Below are positions 34,071 to 46,089 of a stretch of 64,000 nt of DNA, piece by piece (positions within the stretch are counted from its first letter, which is position 1; every line of letters begins with the position of its first letter). Origin of the DNA: Ctena decussata (lineage: Eukaryota > Mollusca > Bivalvia > Lucinida > Lucinidae); NCBI GenBank assembly GCA_963989385.1, contig OZ022508.1:56087087-56151086 (forward strand), given 5' to 3'. A program made the translations under genes and the position numbers. The notes beneath the pieces were generated by a model that worked only from the letters and a program-made list of their open reading frames with translations, had not been told where the DNA came from and ran no database searches.

Positions 34071-36998
34071 AGAAAAAAATGTCATTTTTATACTGATTGC
34101 AGAATAATAAGAGCTTATAAATCTGAGAAAAATAGAAATAGAGAAAAGGCACACAAATTAAAGAAAACATATGAGCTAAATTTTTCCTGATACAGAAATT
34201 CACACGTCAAATTCATTTAAAAGAACATAATTAAACAAGAGGTAAAGAATTAGTTTAACGGCTCTTTGAGACAGTATGTCAGTCAATATCGAGCCGTCCC
34301 CCAGAGAAATGGAGAAAGAATGAATGAAGGGAGAGAATAATGTCCAAACAACCCCCTCCCTGGGGACCGTTCGTTCGTCCAGCTTTCGTTACTACATCTT
34401 TACCGAATCTAAAATATTGATAGTCAATTTGAAACCTAGTAGAAAGTCTAACTGAGATTAACCCTAAACCCCACGATCGCGCGAACTGTCAGTTTTAAGG
34501 GGTAGCCTGTCAGGAAACCCCACTATTTGAGGCTGACATATGCAGAGAGGGATTCTGCTTTTTACCAGAGCAAGGTTTTGCCCACATCACTGGTTTGTAT
34601 TTTGCAAACACTGAAAATACGTATAAATTTTATGATATTTTTATCAATATCATATTTTCAAGCTGCACCATTACCTAGTTGATCCGATTTTCTGGAAAGT
34701 AGACCTCATCCATCTAAATATTTTCTGTTGATAAATGTTCAGCAATCACACCGGGTCTCAGACAGGCAATCACTTTCCATCTCTAAAACACATACCTGGG
34801 GCTGAGATCTTGTATTCTTTCTTAAGTGTCTTGGTAGGTTTCCGGTTGATTGTGTTAGCTTCAAGTATGTAGGTCGAGGGACCTTGATAACTTTCAGAAT
34901 GGCAGCATACACCTTGTTGCAGCTGAGTGAAAATATCAGTCAAATCGATCAGAGTTTGTGGCTTCTGAGGTATGGGTACCCGCATGTTTAGGGTCCCATG
35001 AATAACTTATGTGGCAGGTAAAGGGTTAATATGGATATACTGAGACCAAGACCATCCTACTTGACCAAAATTATCTGGCGTATATTTAGAAGTATTTAAA
35101 CGTGCTTTTAAATTCAAGCGCACAATCCCTTTTGCGCAGAATCTTACTGTTCCCATGTCAATTTCAATGCTGCTGACCTCGTGTTTTTCAAATTGACCGC
35201 CGATAAATATTCGTTGAAGGCGTAGTAACAAAAGCATGCATTTTCTTGAAAATGAATTTTCAACGCGGTTATATAGGTGATGTGTCTTGCTGCATCGATA
35301 AGATTTCACAGAAAGTCTGCAAATGCACGCACAGGGCCGGGTTATCTGTGCAGGACTATTTTCTTCTTTCGGTACTGAAGTTGGAGGACAAATGTAATAT
35401 ACGAAATCCACTTAAAAGTGTTCACATCACTTGGTCTCAACATACAATTGTAAACAACTGATAGCATGTCATTCTCCAAAATTTTGCAATACCTTTTCTT
35501 GAGAGAAAAATCTGATATGACTGAAATACTGCTGAAAAAAGAAAAATCGCAAGTCATCTATCCGCCAGTTAAATTTTAGGCCCTTCTGGCTAGTTTCATA
35601 AACGATTTTATTCAAATGTCGTAAGAAAAACCTGTCTTCCTGGCTACATGACCAGGTCAGACAAAACTAGATTATCTTCCATAGAAGATCCTTAGAGCTG
35701 TAGGTTTAATGATACAACAGCTTTCCAGTGCTAAACGAACTGACCAAACTGTGCGAAGTCGCAGGTTGATCAATGTTTTCGTGGTTCATATATAAGTCAG
35801 GCTGCCCCGCAGCTAAATCAGGTACCCACGCTCATTTAATATTCCATACATTCCAATGCTCAACCGAACATTCTCATGCGCAACCACAAAATTTTTGACA
35901 GGAGCCTCCTATTCAAATGCAAACAATCAAAATTTTGTGAAATCGTGTTAATTATTCAAATGTAATCTCAGAAATTTTAATTCAGCGTGCATTTAAGACT
36001 ACTCAAACAGTAAACATCAAGTATTTTAGGGAATGGGATAAAGTTTGTTCCCTTTTTTTTTTTCTTTTTTTTTTTTTTTGTTAAAACATAATCTCCAACT
36101 GTATTGATCCTAGAAGTCTCAGCTGACATCAAACAAATGTAAAAAAATCCAGCATAGAATTTATATCATAAATCAGACTAAAATATGCAGATTGATGTTG
36201 ACATATTTCCTTCTATTTTTAATGATTAAATGCTGAACCAAAACATTGCGCCCCTTTCAACAATGATTTCAGAACATTGCTTGATACCTGTTCACTGAAA
36301 CATCGTTTTTGATGACAGATATTAATTATTACATTGATATGCAAAGATAAATTCGGATGCGTATCGCTCGTTTTTGAGATCGAGCAGAAAATGTCGTTAT
36401 TTTATCTCCTGTTTTGTCTGACCTTGACCATTTTGGAGGAGGGAATAAATATCGAGAAAACCACAGAACCAATTATAGAATTATTTGGTGTGTTGAAGGA
36501 GCAATGTTTAAGTAACAAAATAGCATTTTCAGATTTTGGATATCTCACCTATCATTCTAAAAAAAGATTCTAAAATCTGACTGAGTAAGTATTGTTTACC
36601 TTTTTCGGCTCCAACTCTACGTCACCGGAAAGCGATCTAACGGATTGCTTTGCAGAACCGCCGGTTCCGCACGAGACTGATTGTCAGGCGTGGTATATAG
36701 AAATCTAAAAGTTCGATACGGACAAACATAGGGTCCGTGTTAGACGTTGCATGCACAGCTATAAAAGGTATAATATAAATGAGTGCATGCGGACGTCTAA
36801 CTTGTTGGACTAGGGTAACTCTGAGCTTTCACGCGAATCAAATAAAGAAATTTTCTTAACTGTTCAGAAGTTTATATTGAAAACTAAGCGCTTTGAAATA
36901 CAGTAAGTTAATATTAATTCTATACTATATATAATTAGAATACATGGTGTGGTTAAGTCGCAATATCAGACAGGTTGTTGATGTGTACAATCTGCCCA

Positions 36999-37410
36999 CA
37001 GGGCACAATTTTGAATCGACACTGAGTCGACGTTGATTCAACGTCACGACGTTGATCTAACGTGACGATGTTGAACCAGCGTTGACTCGGGGGTTATGAG
37101 GTCTTGCGTACCTGCTGTGGCTGGTATTTTCAAATTGAAGTGAATCCGTCATATGTCTGTGCAAACCTTTAGCTTTTAAGCAATTAGAATGTTTTTGATT
37201 CGTTTGTGCCTTTGCATTTCTTAAGAAGTCAAATTTCCATTCCCCGTGGAGGTCTCCTTTACACAAATTTTGCATTGTTTCACACTTGTTGTCCTTTTCA
37301 CTGAATCTTTTCTATTTGCCTCTTCTAAATGTCCCACCGGCCACACAACGTTGAGTCAGTATTGAATCGACGTTGGTTCAACGTCATTGACGTTGGATAG
37401 GCGTTGATTT
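36999..37410. repeat. Degenerate AACGTTGATTCAACGT repeats
   Basis: Two clusters, 37010-37090 and 37345-37400, repeat imperfect ACGTTGATTCAACGTCA / GACGTTG words. Such palindromic words are widespread in animal genomes as old repeat debris. No gene is visible in 36700-37740. Confidence 0.5.
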
Positions 37411-37739
37411 GAAGTTTATTGATCTTTGCGCTTCCGCCGTGGACTTTAAAACTTTACTGTCTTTACTGTCTAGTATCTTGTTCCCCAAATATCCGGTTAT
37501 ATGTTACACTTTTGTTAGTCATCTTGGGTTTAAACTATATTGATTCTATAGTCAACTGTTGAAAGTTTCAAATGTCAACTTACTATATATTTGTTGACAT
37601 GATCGATAGTAAAATAGGATACAGATTCACATAAGTCGAAAGACTTGCTTCTGAATCCTATTTGAACTGATTTCATTTATACATTATTGTATTCACTCTA
37701 TGTATGCTTCAGTTTCAAATAAAATATTGTTTAAACCAA

Positions 37740-38580
37740 ACTTTGATATCTTACTAGGAATGATGAGTAGATGACCTGATTAACTTTTGAACGAATCCGT
37801 CATTTTTTGAGCGAGTAATGGCACTTTAAAAATTTCCGCATTTTGATTTTCAGCAAGATATCTTAAAAAGTGTTTGAGCTAGGGACTTTAAACTTTGTCA
37901 ATTTATTAGAGATGATGAGTAGATGACCTGATTAACTTTAGAACGAATATTGCCATTTTTGAGGTAGATATGGCCCTTTGTAAATTTCTGCATGTTTTCT
38001 TTGTCAGCAAGATACCTTAAAAAAGTATTTAAACTAGGGGCTTGAAACTTTGATAGCTAATTAGGAATGATTAGTAGAAGAACTGATAAACTTTTAAACG
38101 AATTCCGTCGATCTTTGTAGGAGTTACATGTATGACCCTTTGAAAAATTTGGCATTTTGACTTTGTCAGCAAGATATCTTGAAAAGTATTTTAGCCAGGG
38201 ACTTTAAACTTCGAAAGCTTATTGGAGATGATAAGTAAATGACCTGATTAACTTTTGAACAAATTCCGTCACATTTTGAGGGAGTTATGGCCCTTTAAAA
38301 GTTCCGCATTTTGACTTTCTCAGCAAGATAACTTAAAAAGTATTTAAGCTAGATGAACTGATTAGCTTTTGAACAAATTCCGTCAATTTTTGTAGGAGTT
38401 ATGGCCCTTTGAAAAATTTGGCATTTTGACTTTGTCAGCAAGATATCTGAAAAAATATATGAGCTAGGGACTTTAAACTTCGTCAGCTTATTGGAGATGA
38501 TGAGTAGATGACCTGACTAATTTTTGAACGAATTCTGTCAATTTGTGAGGGAGTTACACCCCTTGGAAATTTCTGCATTT
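37740..38580. repeat. Tandem array, about 155-bp unit
   Basis: Unit marker TCAGCAAGATATCTT recurs at about 37851, 38005, 38166, 38319 and 38436. Each unit also has an AGCTAGGGACTTTAAACTT block, GATGACCTGATTAACTTTTG and a GTTATGGCCCTTTGAAAA block. Related units occur at 5460-5760 and 41590-41905. It abuts the family A element at 38583. Confidence 0.8.
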
Positions 38581-38582
38581 TA

Positions 38583-41500
38583 GCTCACCGGCTCCGGGGG
38601 GAGCTGAAAGGATGGTAAGGCTCCGGCGTCCGTCAACAATTTCAACCGACTTCTCCTCTGAAATCACTGGGCAGATTGTAACCAAATTTCATGTAGAGCC
38701 TCTAGGGGGCGGAAGAGCGAAAAGTTGTTCAAACGGTCCTGGTCACATGACCATCATGGCCGCCACGCCCATATATGTTGCAGTGTCTGGCATTTTGAGC
38801 CTTACTGAGCGAAAATCGGAAAGTTTGTTGTTAACATTTTCATATTTATTTGTGCTTCCATAACTGATTTTGAGAAGCACAAAGAAATAGCGTTAAGGTT
38901 TACTGCAAAAGCAAACGAAATTCACACCCAGCCGATTCTTTGTTTTTGTTTCACTGATTGGATATAATTTACATACTAGCTGAATAAACCTTTATAACTC
39001 TGGTTCGCGACATCTCTTTTTCAAAGATCTATAATGCGAACATTCTTAAAAGAGTGTAGATGGAGAAAATTGAACACGCCGATAGAAATGTTGAATCACT
39101 TTCCAGGAGACGCTTTGAAAATTATTAGCATGATGTGTACATCCTCTTAGAGAAAAATAACCTAAAATTCATGCCTAACTGATAATCAGAACAGATGTTT
39201 TCGCCATCCCCTAATTATCTGGACACTGCAGGTATCAGCTAAACATGCTCTGTGAACTTCTTTTGCCAATATCTCTGGTTCCCGGTTAATAATACAGGTA
39301 ATTCAAGCATATAGTATTTTATCAGCGGTGCTACTGAAACCTGATTCACGGTATTAGTGCGCCGATTAAAGAACGCTCTCATAAAATACTCTAGAAAATC
39401 GCGTATTAAATGATGAAGTTTTGTCTACTTTTATTCTAAATACAGTCAGTGTGTTTGAAGACATATTTTTGAAGTATCACACGAAAATAAGTTTGCAATA
39501 CAACTGGAACTATTTTTCATAAAGGCTGTAAAAGAGAGAATACTGTTTCGCTGGTTCCCGTGCCATTACAAAATTGTTATATTACAAAAGGCTTAAATTT
39601 TAACGTAGAAATCCGTTCAAAACGCCCAAACAACATAACTTTTAACGAGGATTTCGATTTTCTAGTTTATATCAAGATTAGGATGCGGGATATTTATGTT
39701 TTACTTTAAACTAGAGAAAATCGGTTAACAGCGTTATCTTCACCACCTGGGGCACTGCTGCGAAGTTGCATAATTCTGTATCATTTATTGGTATACCGGA
39801 GGATTATACGACCAGTTCATTAGAAACACATGTGAAATCGATACCCCGAGTAACCCGAGTTTATATAGCAGTAAGTCGGGTCGGTCGGGGTCAATTCTCT
39901 AAGAGCATGTACACGGCATGGCAGTGCGCGGAAATACAATTAACTTTACGTGCACGTTTTATGACGTCACTTTCAATTCACGTTTCGTGACGTCAACCTC
40001 GCACCTCCACAAGGCTCAAAATCGCAGGCACTGTCACAATTATGGTAAAAACCTTTAAAATCTTCTTCTCCAGAACGAATAGGCCGATGGTCTGGAAACT
40101 TGGTATGTAGCATTAAATACGCAAGTACTACCAAGATTGTAAAAATTATGACCTTGGGTTGACCTTGACCTTTTTACGGCAAGGTCAAATTTGCTTTCTG
40201 TACTTTTATATGGGAAAAAGCTAGAACAAAAGATTTCTTGGAAACTGTTGCAGATTTTGAACTGAAAATTGGTATATACAGTCATCTGAATGAGTACATG
40301 AAAGTTAATGTGTACAAGCGGTCAAGGTCGTTCGTCGATCCGGGTCTCTCATATTTGCTTTCTGGTGCTTTAATATGGGAAAATGCTAGAACAGAAGATT
40401 TTTTGGAAACTGTTGAAGATTTTGACCTGAAAATTGGTATATACAGTCATCTTAATCCAAATTTATGCGTACAAGAGGTCAGTCATTCTTTGACCTTTGA
40501 CCCTGGTCTCTCATATTTGACAATTTTACACATCTCCTCACACACCACTGGGCCAATTGTAACCAAATTTCATGTAGAGGCTCTAGGGTGCTTCGGAAGG
40601 AAATTTTTTTCAAACGGTCCTGGTCATATGACCAACATGGCCGCAACGCCCATATATGGTAAAAACTTTTAAAAATCATCTCCAGAACCAATAGGCCGAT
40701 GGCCTTGAAACTTGGTATGTAGCATTGGATATGTAAGTTCTACCAAGATTGTTCAAATTATGACCTTGGGTTGACCTTGGCCTTTTTTACGACTAGGTCG
40801 AATTTGCTTTCTGATGCTTTTATATGAGAAAATGCTAGTACATAAGATTTCTTGGAAATTGTTAGAGATTTTGACCTGAAAATAGGTATACACAGTCATC
40901 TTAATGAGTACATGAAACTTTATGCTTACAAGAGGTCAAGGTCAATCTTTGACCTTTGGCCCTGGTCTCTTATATTTTGACAATTTTACACATCTCACAA
41001 ACCACTGGGCCAATTGGAACCAGATTTAATGTAGAGGCTCTAGGGGGCTTAGGAACGAACTTTGCTCAAATGGTCCTGGTCACATGACCAACATGGCCGC
41101 CATGCCCATATATGGCAAAAAACCTTCACAAATTTTATTCCCAAAATTCAAATGATCGATGGCCTTGAAACTTGGTATATAGCATCAGGTAATTGAGTAT
41201 TATCAAGATTGTTCAATTGATGGCCTTTGGCTGATCTTGACCTTTCTTAACGCAAGGTCAAGTATGGGAAAATGCCAGAACATAAGATTTTATGGCAAAT
41301 GTAGAAGATTTTGTCCTAAAAAATTAGTATATACAGTCGCCTTAGTTAGTACATGGAAGATTTGCGGGAACAAGAGGTCAAGGTCATTCTTTGACCTCTG
41401 ACCCACGTCTCTCATATTTTGACAATTTAAGACATCTCCCCAAAGGCCACTGGGCTAATTGTAACCAAATTTCATACACAGCCTCTAGGGGATGAGGGAA

Positions 41501-41585
41501 TGAAAATTTATTCAAGCGGTCTCGGTCACATGACCTACATGGCCACCATACTCAGGCGAGCGATTCAGGGTCTCATGGCCCTCAT
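38583..41585. repeat. Family A tandem-core element, hairpin at left, interrupted
   Basis: Left end TTAGCTCACCGGCTCCGGGG then GGAGCT and GGATGGTAAGGCTCCGGCG (as in other copies), then GTCCGTC. Units of 440-460 bp resume after the insertion: ACATGGCCGC blocks at about 40635 and 41093 and a decayed one near 41536. The right end is CGAGCGATTCAGGGTCTCAT followed by GGCCCTCATG near 41557-41586, with a short AGGG-TCAT-CCCT type hairpin. A 1253-bp insert lies at 38781-40033. Confidence 0.75.
38781..40033. mobile_element. 1.25-kb element inserted in the family A array
   Basis: Left end CAGTGTCTGGCATTTTGAGC and right end (reverse complement) CAGTGCCTGCGATTTTGAGC are inverted copies over about 23 bp, and the interior is unrelated to the array. 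The array resumes with ATGGTAAAAACC directly after it. The target duplication is not clear, so the superfamily is unassigned (hAT-like CAGTG ends are one option). No transposase is recognised. Confidence 0.6.
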
Positions 41586-41905
41586 GTTTACATTGTCAGC
41601 AAGATATCTTGAAAAGTATTTGAGCTAGGGCCTTCACCTTTGATACCTTATCAGGAATGATGAGAAGAGATGAACTGATTAACCTTTGGACGAATTGCAT
41701 CAATTTCTCTAGGGGAAATGGCCCTTTGAAAATTTCCGCATTTTGATTTTGTCAGCAAGATATATTGAAAAGTATAAGAGCTAGGGACTTGAAACTTTAT
41801 TGCATAAGGTGTATATGACCTGATTAACTTTTGAAAAAAAAATCATGAATTTTTGACTGAGTTATGTCCCTTTTTTAACTTATTGCATTGTTAGCCTATG
41901 GAACC
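41586..41905. repeat. Two units of the 155-bp tandem family
   Basis: TCAGCAAGATATCTTGAAAA at about 41596 and a TCAGCAAGATATATTG variant at about 41752, with GGACTTGAAACTTT and ATGGCCCTTTGAAAA blocks as at 37740-38580. Confidence 0.65.
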
Positions 41906-41963
41906 TTGTGAACAAAATATCTCGAGAACCCCTGAAACAAGGATCATGATTTTTTGCAGGAAG

Positions 41964-43042
41964 ATATTCACGCCTACCAATCGCTCTCAGGCGAAACCAC
42001 GGTTCCGAACGCCAATCCATGAGAGGAGTTTCCGGTTTTGCAGGAGGGGAACCGAAATCGTAAACAAATTTGATATCTGCAAAAGGTTTGAGGTGTTCAC
42101 TTTCTCTGAAAGCTATTTATGCAAAATATAAGAATGCTATTTTGTCACATATAGATTGTTTCTTCGGCACATGAAAGGATTAGGCACATGGTCTTGCATT
42201 TTTGCAGATATGCATTTAGTACGGCGGAGCATGTGTTCAAGGCCAATCTCGGCGATATATACATGTAGGGAAAAGTCGCATTCTCTTGCTTGATTTTGAG
42301 TCTCTGGCCTTGTCAGTCGCAAAGAAGTGAACAGAACTACTGTATGCGTGAATCCAAACGTTGGAAGTAAGCTTTCCGTGATGGACAGTTTAGAATTTAG
42401 AAAATATACGCAAAAACTTGTCATCGTCAGCCCGGTTCCGCATGAGATAATAGAAAATAGAAGGAATTTTTATCAAACACAAAAACAGCTTCTGAACAAC
42501 AATTGGAACAAAACTAACATGAACTCTGTGATAAATCATTATTTTATACATTGCAGATGACTTTCAAGCTGTTTTTATTCCTCGTTTATCTTTTTAGGCC
42601 TTTTGCAAACCCTCTTTCAAACTCTCTTGCATGCCTCAAAATACAGACAAACGGATTTCATATTTTCTAAACTCTAAACTGGTCATCACGGAAAGCTTAC
42701 TTCCAACGTTTGGATTCACGCATACAGTAGTTCTGTTCACTTCTTTCCGACTGACAAGGCCAGAGACTCAAAATCAAGCAAGAGAATGCGACTTTTCCCT
42801 ACATGTATATATCGCCGAGATTGGCCTTGAACACATGCTCCGCCGTACTAAATGCATATCTGCAAAAATGCATTCTTATTTTTGCATAAATAGTTTTCAG
42901 AGAAAATAAACACCTCAAACCTTTTGCAGATGTCAAATTTGTTTACGATTTCGGCTCCCCTCCTGCAAAACCGGAAACTCCTCTCATGGATTGGCGTTCT
43001 TAACCGTGGTTTCGCATGAGAGCGATTGGTAGGCGTGATATT
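41964..43042. mobile_element. 1.07-kb foldback DNA element
   Basis: Element 41969-43037 with direct ATATT at 41964-41968 and 43038-43042. The arms, about 430 bp (41969-42400) and 390 bp (42650-43037), are inverted copies around a 230-bp spacer: CACGCCTACCAATCGCTCTC at the left, and GAGAGCGATTGGTAGGCGTG at the right. Because the arms are inverted copies, both strands show the same open frame (42137-42424 minus and 42631-42909 plus, with FGFTHTVVLFTS), which is a symmetry artefact rather than two genes. Confidence 0.87.
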
Positions 43043-43214
43043 GCCTAAAGTGTAAATGATCTGTTTAACTTTTGAAAAAAAATCGTAAATTTTTGACCGA
43101 GTTAAGCCCCTTTTTTAGACTTAGTGCATTGAAGCCTATGCTACAAAGGTACAAACATTATGGGATGAGCTTTTTTAAGAGGCAAGCATATGGTTGGGGG
43201 CATAGTGTTTCATA

Positions 43215-43443
43215 AACACATTTTCTAGTTAAAGTTTATGAAATCGAAAGTAGGTCGTTTTATTTGCCATCTAAGATTACCCAATTTATATTTCAAACCT
43301 TTTAATGTTAAACGCAATGAGGTTTTATTTTTTATGTCTAAAGTTGGCTGATCATGGTCTTTTACCATGATGAAGCGGTAGCGAGAAGCTTACAGCGATA
43401 CCCCACGATTTTTTTCATGCTGATAGAGCAATGGGGCCTTTAA
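43215..43443. mobile_element. Truncated TTAA MITE
   Basis: Starts within the family at GAAATCGAAAGTAGGTCGTT and keeps the right end GCTGATAGAGCAATGGGGCC followed by TTTAA (TTAA 43440-43443). The left half is absent. Confidence 0.7.
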
Positions 43444-43900
43444 GTATTTATCAATGGTTTTTGTTCTGATTTTGCACATGCTTTGTACAAAGCCTTCTCA
43501 CATGGGATTGTTAATGGGCAAATGCCGATAATTTCTGACAGAGTTATGGCACTTTTCAATGTACGAAAAAAAAAATCTGCCTGTAGTTCATTTACTATCT
43601 GAAATATTACGACCAACCTTCACAAAAAAAACTTAGTGCTACCACAGAAATGTTATCCTCAGGTTTTATCTCTACCTGCCCTATGGCTATATACATGTAT
43701 AAAATCTCGAAAAACCTATAAAAACAGTGTTAAGAGTGTTTCCCCCCTGTTCTTACCCACATACATGGCTGTATGAAGAAGATAAATCAGTAAAAACTGA
43801 CGAGTGAAATTTTGTCTGCCTGGGCGGGGTATCATATAGTCATTTGCGACGCTTTTATTTCTGTTTATTATTGTTTTAATTTTCTAAATAACATCTTGTG

Positions 43901-44095
43901 TTTTGAACAATGTATGAAAATTTAAAAAATGTTAGTTTCCTGTTATACTTTGAGGTAGAAGTCTTCTATAAAGGTTGACCTTTAATTATAAATTGCTTTT
44001 GAACAATGTATGAACATTTAAAAATTGTTGGTTTCCCGTTATACTTTGAGGTAGAGGTCTTCTATAAAGGTTGGCCTTTGATTATAAATTGCCTA
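43901..44095. repeat. Two copies of a 96-bp tandem unit
   Basis: TTTTGAACAATGTATGAA at about 43902 and 43998, each followed by a TATACTTTGAGGTAGA block and TCTTCTATAAAGGTTG. Confidence 0.8.
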
Positions 44096-45829
44096 TTTTG
44101 TGAATCCATAAATGGAAGTATATATATTTAATCAAGGGTCTTCATTATTCGAAATTTTTGATAAAATTATGCATAACTGCATCTTCCCATTTTTATGTAT
44201 CACAAAATAGGGACTAGATAATAAAAGGACACCCAATATTATTGCACATTACACCCGAGACCAACAAAACTAAACAATGCTGACATATACTGCTCACAAA
44301 AAGTAGGGGATATTATGACATATACTGAAAGGATTTAAAAACTTCCACCCATTAATTTTGAATATCTCAAAAATGAATGCACTACGTCCACCATAATTTT
44401 ACAACATATATATTCATTTATACCTGATAATATCAATATACCGAATCTGAAATCGTTCAACCGAATCGGCCAGGAAAAAGCACGTGCTCCTCGTGTTCGT
44501 AGTACCGTTTACATACGGATAAATAGCTTCATGTATACAGATTTCTGAAGAAACATTTCTCTTACGATATCAAATTGAATTTTAAAAGTTTGAACTCGGT
44601 GTGTGGCTTTATTCAGCCTACCGCGCCTAAAAATCGCAAACAGACGCAGAGTTTTGGGCCAGATAAATGCTGAAATTTCAAAACGTGACGTCGCGTGACA
44701 ATAATATGTGTTAATTACGGCAATGTAAAATCTCAAACAACGTGCACTGTTTACAGGACGCTCGAAAGACCGTCAGAAAAGCAGCTGACCGAGATTAAAA
44801 ACCAGAGGTCATGACGTTAACTAACGTCGACACCGTCTCCGTAACAGGCTTTGCGCGATAGCATCATCCGCTATGATTTTTGCAAATCAACGTAGATGAC
44901 GTCACAATATTAAGACAGTAAGAAATGGTCGAAAGAGTGTTGCATGAGATAACGCCGGAATCGCCTTATGCATTTCAGTGACGTAACGCTCTTTTACTGA
45001 CGTCATTTAAGTAAATGGCACCAATTAACTTCGTAATCTTTAAATTTGATTAGTTTCAAGCAATTTTTCGTTAAATATTCAACACTGTCATGAGAGTACA
45101 GATCAGCAGCCAGCAATAAAAAGTGAAAGTTTTTAACTCCTTTCAGTATAGAAGCGTGTACAAAAATTAATAATAATGACTGGATTAGTTTATTGTTGTA
45201 TATTGACAGAACACTATTCAAGTAACAATACTCAACTGAAACAGAAACAGTCAATGCAGGTCATGTGACCTAGAGCAGCACATAAAGGACTATGGGGTCT
45301 ATACCTCAATTTCACATCGGCGAAAAAAATTCTTTTGGACCCTGAGATTCTGTGAATAATAAAATTGTCCATAATTTTCCGAACTGAAAACGACAACTTT
45401 GGTAGGCTTTATTGCGATATTTCAGGTGTAGGGCTGTTACGAATGTCACCATATGCGAGACAATTGACCACACAATGGTATCTTTTACGGCTATCATTTT
45501 CTTCTGTGATAGAATCGCATGAAAAAAGTAATTGTGCCTTGTTAAATGAAGCATTTGGCGTCTGTTTTAATAAAGTTTGCATAAAAACTTTTAGTCATTG
45601 CTGCGCTAGATTCGTGTGAAATTTGGGTGTTGACCCCTTGTCTACTTCCAATTAACTCTAGGAGACGTGGCAAGCATAATCGTTTCAATATTCATATTGA
45701 GGGTCTTTATGAATATTTGTTTTATGAATTATAACAGTTTAATATTCATTCACTTATTTTCCTTACTTCTGCTGCCTTAAATGTCTTAATAATATCCCTT
45801 ACTTATTTTGAGCAGTATATGTAAATCAA
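44096..45829. other. Stretch without recognised gene
   Basis: An isolated Tc1-like end (ATATACTGCTCACAAAAAGT at about 44284) has no partner that I can find. It includes the sequence downstream of the SDR stop codon; I see no clear AATAAA for that gene. Confidence 0.35.
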
Positions 45830-46089
45830 TCAGGTGGAAATCTCCCGGCTTTTCGGACCGTTCGATTGTAAATCTACACAAGCTTTTCCATAAGGCTTTG
45901 GCCAAGAACAGACATAGTCCACCAGCCATTCAGGGAGATACATCAGAGGTCCGAAGAAATAATAAATGTCAGGTCCGACAAGGTATCGTAACTTGGGAAA
46001 CCTGCCAAGAATCGCATGTTCCATAGCATCAGCGACTAGCTGGGGACTAGCGCATATCCACGGATCAGCATTGTGGATACCTCGCAAAA
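45830..46089 (-). CDS. SDR gene exon 4 (C-terminus)
   Basis: 260 nt after acceptor TTCTTATTTCAG. Encodes SPQLVADAMEHAILGRFPKL, RYLVGPDIYYFFGPL and LPEWLVDYV, the C-terminal membrane-associated block typical of retinol-dehydrogenase-like SDRs, and ends at TGA 45830-45832. Confidence 0.88.

Larger units (their letters stand above)
31514..36698. mobile_element. 5.2-kb DNA element with long inverted ends
   Basis: Element 31520-36692 flanked by GTATAT at 31514-31519 and 36693-36698. Ends are inverted: CACGCCTGACAATCAGTC at the left matches the reverse complement of GACTGATTGTCAGGCGTG at the right. Similarity continues with GTTAGATCGCTTTCCGG, an AATGCTATTTTGTT block and TTATTCCCTCCTCC, giving arms of about 270 bp. 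The shorter foldback element 41969-43037 has related ends. No transposase is recognised inside. One possible exon (34796-35000, minus) ends in a good CAG/GTATGT donor but is unidentified. It contains a MITE dimer (32361-33342) and a Tc1/mariner MITE. Confidence 0.75.

Noticed and set aside
42137..42909. Two similar protein frames on opposite strands (sharing FGFTHTVVLFTS)
   Set aside because: They are the same sequence read in the two arms of a foldback element; no start context or splice sites support a gene.
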